Below, in pieces: positions 14,301 to 23,000 of a stretch of 64,000 nucleotides of DNA. Positions within the stretch are counted from its first letter, which is position 1. Every line of letters starts with the position of its first letter. The DNA comes from Solea solea (taxonomy: Eukaryota > Chordata > Actinopteri > Pleuronectiformes > Soleidae): the NCBI RefSeq assembly GCF_958295425.1, contig NC_081149.1, positions 4,757,701 through 4,821,700 of the forward strand, in the 5' to 3' direction. The translations under genes were made by a program, and so were the position numbers. The notes beneath the pieces are model-generated. The model saw only the letters and a list, made by a program, of their open reading frames with translations. It did no database searches and had not been told where the DNA came from.

Positions 14301-17300
14301 GGCGTACGAGATAGGGGGCGCCAAAATTGGAGATAATAATAATTTTTCATAACAGACAATGAAACTCTTATAACTTCGCGATGGAAGGTCTGATCCCAAC
14401 CAAACTTGCTATAGTTGTTGATGGTTAGTTGCTGAAGACGACTATGTTGCTAAAACGGTACATTTTGAAAACAGCGCCTCCTGGTGGTGGTAGAAAATTC
14501 TAAAAAAACAAACTGTTACAACTTTGCCAATCCTGGTCCGATCTGAACCAAACTTGCTGGGAATAATGATAGTCCGGCCCTGAACACGTCTATATGAAAA
14601 TATTCATTTTCAAATACAGCGCCCCCTGGTGACAGCAGACATAATTACATTTATAGTTTTTGATGCTGCTCCAACAGGGATTGTTGTATCCACTTGAAAC
14701 TTAGTATGTGGGACCCCAGACCCTTCCTCAACATGTCCGTAAAAGGTCACCTCCCTACAGGAAGTGGAACGCCCAAAACAGGAAGTAAAGTCTTACATTG
14801 TCCGATTGACACGAAACTGGATATGTGAGTTACCGGACCTTCCCTGAACATGTTTACGGAGACGCCGTTGACCGAACAGGAAGTCGGCCATTTTAAACAG
14901 GAAGTGCCCTCTAACTTTGCCGTACGTTGTCCGATCTGCACAAAACCTTATATGTGACACCAGGGACCTGTCCTGAGCATGTCCGTAAAAGGTCACCTCC
15001 CTACAGGAAGTGGAACGACCGAAACAGGAAGTAAAGTCTTACATTGTCCGTTTGACACAAAACTAGATATGTGAGTTACAGGACCTTCCCTGAACATGTT
15101 TCCAGAGACGAACAGGAAGTTGGCCATTTTAAACAGGAAGTGCCCTCTAACTTTGCCGTACGTTGTCCGATTTGCACGAAACCTTATATGTGACACCAGG
15201 GACCTGTCCTGAGCATGTCTGCAAAAGATGACTTCCCAACAGGAAGTGGAATGCCCGAAATAGGAAGTAAACTCTAAGATTGTCCGATCTGAACAAAACT
15301 TGATATGTAAGACAAGGGAACATCCCTGAACATGTTTACGGACGCGCATTTGACCGAACAGGAAGTCGGCCATTTTAAACAGGAAGTGCCCTATAACTTT
15401 GCCATACGTTGCCCGATCCTCCCCGAAATTTGGATCGACATGTGCGGGGACGCCGCTGAAAATAACTAGTACTGAAAATAACTAGTACTGAAAATAACTA
15501 GTACCGCGCGCGGTGAATGAACGGGTGAGAGCGCGAGGCACGCGGGGAGCCGTGGCACACGGCGACCCGCGTGGGTCGGCTCGAACCCGTTCAGAACCGC
15601 GCGCGGTACTAGTTATTTTTGATTTTAATATTGAGCTTGTTTACAGTCGTGTCCTACTGCATCAGTGATCACTGTTAATGACTGCAGACAACTGTTATAC
15701 GACTTTAAACCACTGTAGACAACTTGTCTACGACTGTAGACTGTAATACAACTGTAAACGACTGTTATACGGCTGTAGACGACTGTAGACGACTGTTATA
15801 CGACTGTAGACTGTTATACAACTGTAAACGACTGTTATACGGCTGTAGATGACTGTGGGTGACTGTTATACCACTGTAGACTGTTATACAACTGTAAACG
15901 ACTGTTATATGACTGTGGACGACTGCAGACAACTGTTATACGACTTTAAACCACTGTAGATGACTGTAGGCGACTGTGGATGACTGTTATACGACTGTAG
16001 ACTGTAATACAACTGTAAACGACTGTTATACGGCTGTAGACGACTGTGGGTGACTGTTATACGACTGTAGACTGTTATACAACTGTAAACGACTGTTATA
16101 CGACTGTGGACGACTGTGGGTGACTGTTATATGACTTTAAACGACTGTTATACGACTGTAGACTGTTATACAACTGTAAACGACTGTTATACGACTGTGG
16201 ACGACTGCAGACAACTGTTATATGACTTTAAACCACTGTAGATGACTGTAGGCGACTGTGGATGACTGTTATACGACTGTAGACGACTGTGGGTGACTGT
16301 TATACGACTGTAGACTGTTATACAACTGTAAACGACTGTTATACGACTGTGGACGACTGTGGGTGACTGTTATACGACTGTAGACTGTTATACGACTGTG
16401 GACGACTGTGGGTGACTGTTATATGACTTTAAACCACTGTTATACGACTGTACACTCCAATACAACCGTAAACGACTGTTATACGGCTGTAGACGACTGT
16501 GGGTGACTGTTATACGACTGTAGAGTGTTATACGACTGTGGACGACTGTGGGTTGACTGTTATATGACTTTAAACCACTGTTATACGACTGTAGACTGTA
16601 ATACAACTGTAAACGACTGTTATACGGCTGTAGACGACTGTGGGTGACTGTTATATGACTGTAGACTGTTATACAACTGTAAACGACTGTTATACGACTG
16701 TGGACGACTGCAGACAACTGTTATACGACTTTAAACCACTGTAGATGACTGTAGATGACTGTAGGCGACTGTAGGCGACTGTGGATGACTGTTATACGAC
16801 TGTGGGTGACTGTTATATGACTTTAAACCACTGTTATACGACTGTAGACTGTAATACAACTGTAAACATCTGTTATACGGCTGTAGACGACTGTGGGTGA
16901 CTGTTATACGACTGTAGACTGTTATACAACTGTAAACGACTCTTATACGACTGTGGACGACTGCAGACAACTGTTATACGACTTTAAACCACTGTAGATG
17001 ACTGTGGATGACTGTTATACGACTGTAATGACAATGTCGTTTTTACCTTTTCCAGGTGAAGAGAGTGGGTCTGGAGGAACGAGCTCACACCATCGGTCAC
17101 ACAGGGAGAAACAGCCCCGTCACGCCTGCTGCAAACGTTCCACGTCGTTCCTCTGAGACCATGCCTCTGCCTCAGGTCAGCCTGACGACCTATGACCTCT
17201 GACCTTAGAGGACACACAAGTGTCTGTTGTAGGATTTTGGTTGATGTCACATTTTTAGTATCTGCTCAGCTCACTTGGAACCTGTTGTAATGTAACAAAG

Positions 17301-17972
17301 TACAAATACTTTACTGAAGTACAAAATTCCTTGTAAAATATCCTTATACACTTTTTAATGTTATAATTTTTTCTTACAATTTTCTGTTATTTTGAAATGT
17401 TACACTGTGTAAAACAAAGTAACATTCATCACCTTAAGGACATAAATGGCATTTATAAAAACCCAATATAAACAAATTTTACTTTACTTTATATTTCTAG
17501 AAACCCTTACCCCTCTACATTTCCTCTAACTATCTTTGTTACTCATTACTAACAAATAAAATCAAAAGAAGAGTTGGTATTATGGTTTGTATTTATATAT
17601 AGAGCTTTTCTAGTCTTGATTAACTGCTTTACACTACAGTTTTCACCCATTCACAAGCTGCAACATGGGGTTAAGTGTCTTTGCTCAAGGACATATACAG
17701 ATGTCAGGAATTGAACCCACAACCTTCCAGTTGAAAGACAACTCGCTCTACCACTAAGCCACCATGGCATTTGTTTTGATTCTTCACAGAAACCGGCCAC
17801 AATTCAGGTGAAGGCGCTGTACGACTTCACCGCCGAGGAAGATGATGAGCTGGGCTTCTCCACCGGTGACGTCATCGAGGTGCTGGACCGCTCGGACGTG
17901 TCATGGTGGAGAGGACGTCTACGAGGGAAGACCGGGCTGTTTCCTGCCAACTACACCATGACACAGCTGTGA
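5951..17972 (+). CDS. grap2: GRB2-related adaptor protein 2 (GADS-like), SH3-SH2-SH3, 289 residues
   Basis: Seven coding exons: 5951-6028, 6116-6207, 6516-6635, 7761-7947, 8183-8272, 17056-17175 and 17790-17972; total 870 nt including the TGA stop. All junctions keep frame and use GT-AG. Residues 1-56 form SH3-1; the MEARGK start is what I recall for GRAP2 and differs from GRB2 and GRAP. Residues 58 to about 150 form the SH2 domain: phosphotyrosine-binding Arg83 sits in FVIRGS, His104 in QHFKV, and Trp118 in YFLWSEKF matches the GRB2-class Trp that selects pTyr-X-Asn. Residues 160-229 are a basic linker shorter than the mammalian P/Q-rich one. Residues 236-289 form SH3-2 (ALYDF, WW, FPANY), which in GADS binds the SLP-76 RxxK motif. 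Family role: links LAT to SLP-76 in leukocyte receptor signalling. The exon 4 donor (gtctgc) is weak. The paralogue (grap2a or grap2b) is not determined. Confidence 0.93.
6847..7490 (+). mobile_element. tRNA-derived SINE with an internal GTGA minisatellite expansion
   Basis: The left part (about 6850-6990) has a tRNA-like head with A-box-like text (tcagtggtaggg) and a perfect B box GGTTCAATTCC at 6894-6904. A body segment ending in gacacttaacccta follows. A degenerate GTGA/GTCTGACA tandem stretch then runs to about 7380, with the body segment repeated near 7147-7200 and 7388-7420. The SINE 3' part (gtgtagtgtaaagcagctcatcaag) resumes at about 7455. It lies in grap2 intron 3 and is related to the minus-strand SINE at 17590-17768. 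Confidence 0.7.
8325..8492. repeat. TA/TACA microsatellite
   Basis: Long imperfect TA, CATA and TACA run in grap2 intron 5. The Y/I/H-rich ORFs on both strands are translated microsatellite. Confidence 0.9.
8547..8838. repeat. Five tandem copies of a short hairpin repeat at the head of the macrosatellite
   Basis: Five copies (starting near 8549, 8606, 8658, 8709 and 8780) of a 50-70 bp unit whose core folds back on itself: AGGGTTC pairs with GAACCCT, and GCAAC pairs with GTTGC around an AAG loop. Two subtypes are interspersed, one ending in attgaaatgcaaaag and one in attgaaactggaagg, separated by ATT runs. The block leads directly into the 2.2 kb element, so it is probably that element's natural 5' end. 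Confidence 0.7.
8839..11029. repeat. Macrosatellite unit 1 (2.19 kb), rich in regulatory-type motifs
   Basis: First of three tandem copies, closely similar over their whole length. It is non-coding: the open frames recur in each copy only because the DNA does. It is built from diverged sub-repeats with text such as ccgatctgaaccaaacttgc ending in cagcgcc. Motifs seen: CTCF-like CAGCGCCCCCTGGTGACAG at 9792-9810 and 10258-10276; weaker relatives at 9475-9492 and 10113-10131; perfect palindromic X-box GTTGCCATGGCAAC at 9639-9652; YY1-type CCGCCATCTTGG at 9136-9147; about eight ACAGGAAGT ETS cores between 10390 and 10790. It ends in the GC-rich hairpin at 10905-11029. Confidence 0.85.
10905..11029. 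repeat. 125-bp GC-rich foldback block, copy 1
   Basis: 22-bp perfect inverted ends built on AATAACTAGTACCGCGCG enclose an inner pair TGAACGGGT/ACCCGTTCA. The block is preceded by four tandem copies of the 16-bp TGAAAATAACTAGTAC unit, the last overlapping the arm. It contrasts sharply in GC content with its surroundings and includes CGCGCGCG. Confidence 0.85.
11030..13194. repeat. Macrosatellite unit 2 (2.17 kb)
   Basis: Second tandem copy. The same motif set recurs at the same relative places: CTCF-like at 11980-11998 and 12446-12464, weaker relatives at 11663-11680 and 12301-12319, X-box palindrome at 11827-11840, and YY1-type at 11324-11335. It lacks the short head hairpins of unit 1 and starts directly after the hairpin of unit 1. 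Confidence 0.87.
13070..13194. repeat. 125-bp GC-rich foldback block, copy 2
   Basis: Same 125 bp as copy 1, with only two TGAAAATAACTAGTAC units in front. Copy length is unchanged although the flanking unit number varies. Confidence 0.85.
13195..15617. repeat. Macrosatellite unit 3 (2.42 kb, one extra ETS-rich sub-repeat)
   Basis: Third tandem copy. CTCF-like motifs at 14151-14169 and 14617-14635, weaker ones at 13834-13851 and 14472-14490, X-box palindrome at 13998-14011, YY1-type at 13495-13506. It is about 255 bp longer than unit 2 because the GGAAGT-rich sub-repeat of roughly 240 bp occurs three times (near 14733, 14983 and 15218), not twice. Confidence 0.87.
15493..15617. repeat. 125-bp GC-rich foldback block, copy 3
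   Basis: Same 125 bp, with three TGAAAATAACTAGTAC units in front. It closes the macrosatellite; beyond it the sequence changes to unrelated intron and then the ACTGT minisatellite. Confidence 0.85.
15650..17035. repeat. ACGACTGT-type minisatellite
   Basis: About 1.4 kb of degenerate 10-11 bp units (gactgttatac, gactgtagac, gactgtgggtg, aactgtaaac) arranged in longer recurring strings of 60-100 bp. It ends just before the acceptor of grap2 exon 6 at 17055. Minus-strand ORFs rich in YNS and RLQ are translated repeat. Confidence 0.9.
17590..17768 (-). mobile_element. tRNA-derived SINE (minus strand)
   Basis: On the minus strand the head reads TGGCTTAGTGGTAGAGC (tRNA A box, about 17744-17761), then GGTTCAATTCC (B box, 17707-17717). 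It continues through the shared body gacacttaacccc to a tail agactagaaaagctctatat. It sits in the last grap2 intron and is not a functional tRNA gene, since no closed cloverleaf 3' side is seen. Confidence 0.8.
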
Positions 17973-18232
17973 GGGAAGACTTTCACACGCTCATTCTGCA
18001 GGAGATGAATTTATGACTCATCCCAGTCTCTACAACCACACATCAAAGACTTGAGTGACTCGTGTGTGTGTGTGTTTTCACACTGACATGTTTGTGTCAC
18101 ACGTGGGTTAATAACATCTGTGGAACTACGTGTTCGTACACTGGTATTTATTTGAAAAAGTGCTTATTGGCCAATGAATGGATGAATGGTTTCTGCTCAG
18201 GCTGTTATAGTGTCATTATGTTTTTATACTAC

Positions 18233-18235
<3 letters not shown>

Positions 18236-18290
<55 letters not shown>

Positions 18291-18352
18291 ATATATACAT
18301 ATATACATATATATAAATATATATATATGTATATATATATAAATAAATATAT
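18236..18352. repeat. TA microsatellite in the grap2 3' region
   Basis: Nearly pure TA run followed by ATAA/ATATAC variants, between the grap2 stop and its probable polyadenylation signal. Confidence 0.9.
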
Positions 18353-18422
18353 ATAAAAGAGAAAATGATTTGTGTAGATGTCTGAAAGCTTCAGTACTTT
18401 CCTCAGCTCTCACTGACATGAT

Positions 18423-18428
18423 AATAAA
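18423..18428 (+). terminator. grap2: Candidate polyadenylation signal of grap2
   Basis: AATAAA about 450 bp after the grap2 stop, followed by a T-rich stretch. It is the first canonical hexamer at a reasonable distance on the plus strand outside the TA run; usage is inferred. Confidence 0.4.
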
Positions 18429-20020
18429 ATTATTTTATTACATTTTATTTCACAATAAGCTTCAGTCGACTCCATGTTTCCTGATATTTTACACATTTTG
18501 CTTTTTTAATCTCGCATCATCATCATTATAACAATAATGATAATAATAATAATAATACTAATAATAATGATAATAACTTCAATTTCTATAGTGCCAAGAA
18601 CGGTGTATAGGGATGGGTATCGGTCCGATCAAGTTATTATGGTTAACGAAAGCTAAAATTGCACCAAATACTCCATATTACCACAAAAAACTAATAAAAA
18701 CTAAACTAAAATTAAGCATTTACAGAAAATAAAAACTAATAAAAAGTAGCAAACCGGCTCTAAAAACTAATTAAAACTAAAAACAAAAAGTCAAAACAAA
18801 ATAAAAAACAAAACTAATGAAAAATCCAAAACTATTATAACCTCGGGTCCGATATCGATCAAAATAACTGGATCAGATATCAGACGGATGAAATTTTAGC
18901 TGAGTCATGTTTGGGCAGTTTATTTCTTCTTCTTTTTGGGGAGAACAATATTTGCGATACAGTTAGAGAATCATGTCTTTGAAATGACTCAGCACAAATG
19001 TGTTAAACAGCTTCTTAAAGGGCCTTAAGTGATAACGTATCGGACTGACTCCGGTATCGGTAGATACTCGAGTTTGTGACAATGGTCACAGAAAAGTGGT
19101 ATCATCCCATCTCTACCAATAAAACAAGAACAAAAACATTTAGGTGGCAAAAACCTGCAGGAACAAGTGTTGGACATAGATTTAAAAGACTGCAGAGAGA
19201 TGAAGGCTCCTAAAATAAGAGCACAAGTTAGAAAAGATGCCCTTCAAAATAAAATGGTACAAACGTTTCCGATGAGGCAGCTTTAACTGAGTGTTTGCAG
19301 CCGCAGGAAATCAAAGATTATTATTATTTAGGGCTATAATTAAATAGCCAAAGTTTTATACATATATATATACATATGTATATATGTATATATATATATA
19401 TGTACACATATACACATACATATATACATACATAAACATAGATATATATACATACACACATATATACATACATATGCATATATATATACATACACATATA
19501 TACATACATACATATGTATATATATATATATATAATTTTCTGCCCCCTTTCCAACCCTAGTTTTATTATTATTATAATAGCAATAATAATAATAATAACA
19601 AAAATAATAAAACTATAATAATAAGAGTTCAATTAAACTATATTTATGTAGTTTAGTGCTAAAATACACACAAACAAAAAATTAACATCTGTTTAATTTG
19701 GACCACTGTGAAATAACGTTATATTTGAAAATATCATGAAAAATTTGAGAAATTTCAATTTAAAATTCAAGTTGTGTCAACAATAATCAACAAAAGTTAC
19801 AGACTGCAGCTTTAAATCCTCGAAGAAACAAATACCTCAAATCATTAGTCTTATTTTGAAAGGTGTTGCGGAGGAAGTTCTTGAACAATAAAAGCAACTT
19901 GATTTGAACTGCTCGTGACCCCGCCCCCTCCCCGTGTATGCACCTGAGCGTCCGTACCTGTGCGGTGAGTCAGTCAGAGAAGCACCGGGCCGGTGCAGGA
20001 CGTGGACTTGGACATCTGTC
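18429..20020. other. Intergenic region between grap2 and fam83f
   Basis: No coding gene seen. It holds ATA/ATG trinucleotide runs (about 18530-18575), A-rich low-complexity text (18700-18840), a TA/TACA microsatellite (19355-19535) and ATT runs (19560-19625). The last 100 bp turn GC-rich (ccgccccctcccc near 19922), a plausible GC-box promoter for fam83f with no TATA box. Confidence 0.6.
19355..19535. repeat. TA/TACA microsatellite
   Basis: Imperfect TA, TACA and CATA units. The associated 102-codon minus-strand ORF is translated low-complexity sequence. Confidence 0.9.
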
Positions 20021-23000
20021 ATGGCCGAGTCTCAGCTGCTGTGCATGGACGACGAACACGTCAACGAGAAGATCCCGGAGTCCAGACCCGAGTTCTACTA
20101 CAGCGAGGAGCAGCGCGCGGCTCTGGAGCAGCTGCTCCGGAACGGGGACGGCGCCTTCAAGATGCGCCTCAAGGAGGACAACGTCAAGGACTTCCTGTCC
20201 GCACGGGAGGTGAAGACCATCCGCAAGACCTTCCACGAGTTCGACACGGACAGCGACTCTGAGGCCGGCGAGCACGACAAGTCCAAGGAGTCCTCCAGCG
20301 CGGACTCCGGGGTCCACTCCACATACTGGCCCCAGATGTCCGACACCGAGGTCCCGTCCCTGGACCTGGGCTGGTCCGGCAGCAGCGGCGTCTACAAGGG
20401 GGTGACTCGGGTCTCCGTGTTCACCCACCCGCCCAAAGAACCGGGTCCACACATCAAAGAAGTGGTGAGGAGACTGATCCAGGAATCACACAAGGTGAGA
20501 AAAGCAAACACACCACAACAATTAATACTTAATAATCAATGAATCTGAAGATTATTTTGGGTTTTGGTCCAGAAAGTTTCCATCACTTCTCAAATGTCTA
20601 ATTTTGTCCACAAACCAAAACAAATCCGTTTTTAATCATGTCTTTGTTCCTCGGAGCAAGTAAAGCAGGAAATATTCACATTTAAGAGGCTGAAAAATCA
20701 GAGGACTACTCGAAATTCAACATCAAAACAGTTGGCAATTATTTAGTAGTAAATGTTGCAGTGCTACAGCAATAATTATAAAAAATAATCAATAAACACT
20801 TGATCTGGAGGTGCTGACTCAGCATCCACAACCAAATGTCAGATTACAAACATTTGAAGAGTTAAATTTAACTCTTAAAGAGTTCAGTTAAACTCGAGTA
20901 TATTTATGCGCTTTAGCACTAAATACAAATAAAGAAGTCAAATTTAACACCAGTTCCACTTTCCTTCACTGGAATGACATTAAATTCAACTCTTTTATTT
21001 TGAAAGTATAATAGACCGTGTCCACCTCTGCCGTTCTCACGATCTTTGTTGATCTGGTCAAACGTTGTCCCATTAGCTTGTCCCCTGCGTTCCATTTGTA
21101 GTTGGAACTTGGAAACTTGGAAGAACTTTAGTCGTACAAGTAGTACGACTAATTTGTTATCGACTGATTTTTTCCGACTTCTGTCTGGAACGCGGTCACT
21201 CCCAGCTCCGACTTCCGACGTAAATGGTAACGCGGCACATATCTGTTTTAATTATTTATTTCTTTTATGGAGCAAAAAACCAGAACATATTCACATTTAA
21301 GAAGCTGAAAAATCAGAAAATAATCTATTAAATAAGTCGATCGGGTGAAACTGATTCTCTAATTTAATATTTTGTAGAAGAAAAGTTGTGTGTTGAAATC
21401 TCGTAAACAAACGTCTCTACAGGTCGTACATGAACTCACTAATCATCACGCGCACATCGCTGCTGTGGAGGAAGTCAGCGCAGTAAAGGTCGCTGCTGCT
21501 CCTGTTGTTGACCTACTTGGCCCGAGGCCAAATGTCAGTGCTGACGATTGGTCCACAGACGATCATGTGACTGCAAACACACCCCTGTGACATGTGGGGA
21601 CAGTGACTTCGAGGCTGAGATTAAAAACCTGTCACTGCTCATCTGGGAGTCCAGGCTGCAAATTATGACTGTTTATTAAAACTAAATAAGAAGACTAACC
21701 ATTATTTTCAAAAACGACTAACCTGTTGATTATTTTCTGGATTACTCGAGTTTTCATTTGGTCCATAAAAGTCCAAAAATGTTGACCAAATCACGAAATG
21801 ATGATGTTCTCAAAAGTAAAATCGATGGATGGATAAAATGAGTTCACGGTTAATTTAGTCATCAGTTAATCGTAGCAGTCTTATGTTACTAAATCAATCT
21901 CCACATATTCTGAAAACTGATCGTCGACGGAGTTTTGTTATGATTTTTGTCACAGTTCGATTGAATATACAAATTCAAGTACTACAAGTTCTGTGATACA
22001 ATAACATTGATATCACAATTTTCTTTCTATGGACAATTTTTTTTTTTTTAAATGAGAGCAATTGTCTTCACAGTCTCAAGGGGGCGCCACAGCGAATGAA
22101 CCGCAATTTTGATTTTAGTGGAGGGATTATTTTTTTACACCAGATGTTCTTCCTGACGCAACCAAGCAATTTATACGGGCGATTGAGTAGACTGGATGTG
22201 TCTCCCTAGTGGTGGGAGTCAGTTTAGCGTGTCCAATTAAATTAAATTTAGAGTGTCCAGTTAAATAAAATTTTGTGTCCACTTAAGTTCAATTTGGTGT
22301 CTATTTAAATTAAACTTGAAGTGTCCAGTTAACAATGAATATTGGGGATTAGGTACCTTGTTGTGGCTTGGGACCGGCACTAGCGGTCGACTAGATGTGG
22401 CCCCCTAGTGGTCAAATTGTTTTGGCCCATATATGTTTGACTTTTTTTTTTATTTCTTTCCCCCCTCCATCTGGAAAAACTAATAAAACTGAAGGATCAT
22501 GGAATCCAACGTCTCAAACTGCTGAACAAGTAGTTTTCTTTGGCGTTTTAATGTGAAACGTAGGATGTTTGTGTATTTTTTTAACCACTTTTTTAAATGC
22601 GATTAAATCAAATGGAAACACAAGCGTTAAACTGCGTCCACACGTGGAATTTCCCACAAACGTGTCAACCGCACGCTCAGACGCAACCAATTCTTAATCA
22701 GGAGAAGAGTTTTTGAACAAGTTTGAACGAAGCCAAGTCTCGTGTGATTTAAGACGTGGAGCTGTTTTTAAATAGGTCAGCTGCACGTCACGACTTGTTC
22801 TGTTCTCCCATAAGCCAGCGGCGCTGAGTCAGGGTTTGGTTCTTAACAAGAGGGACTCGTCGTTTATTATTCTGATTTTCACTCGTTATTTGACCGCTCA
22901 GGAATGCAAAAAAGACACACACAAAAAACACAGCAGGTTACAACTGGAATGTGAGGGGAGAGGGTCACAGTGCGAATGACACTGAAGCTAAATTTATATC

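Noticed and set aside
9357..15373. Repeated 109-codon, 68-codon and similar minus-strand ORFs in the macrosatellite
   Set aside because: They recur only because the DNA repeats, have no domain resemblance, and sub-repeats show frame shifts between them.
16388..17250. YNS/RLQ-rich minus-strand ORFs
   Set aside because: Translation of the ACTGT minisatellite and of antisense grap2 exon 6.
17700..17768. tRNA gene on the minus strand
   Set aside because: A and B boxes are present, but no complete cloverleaf is visible and SINE body and tail sequence follow. It is a tRNA-derived SINE.
19934..20020. Upstream in-frame ATG of fam83f (MYAPERPYLC...)
   Set aside because: The MAESQLLC start at 20021 matches the family N-terminus. 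The extra 29 residues have no family counterpart and lie in the GC-rich leader.
19970..20452. 160-codon minus-strand ORF over fam83f exon 1
   Set aside because: Antisense shadow of a GC-rich coding exon; no recognisable domain.
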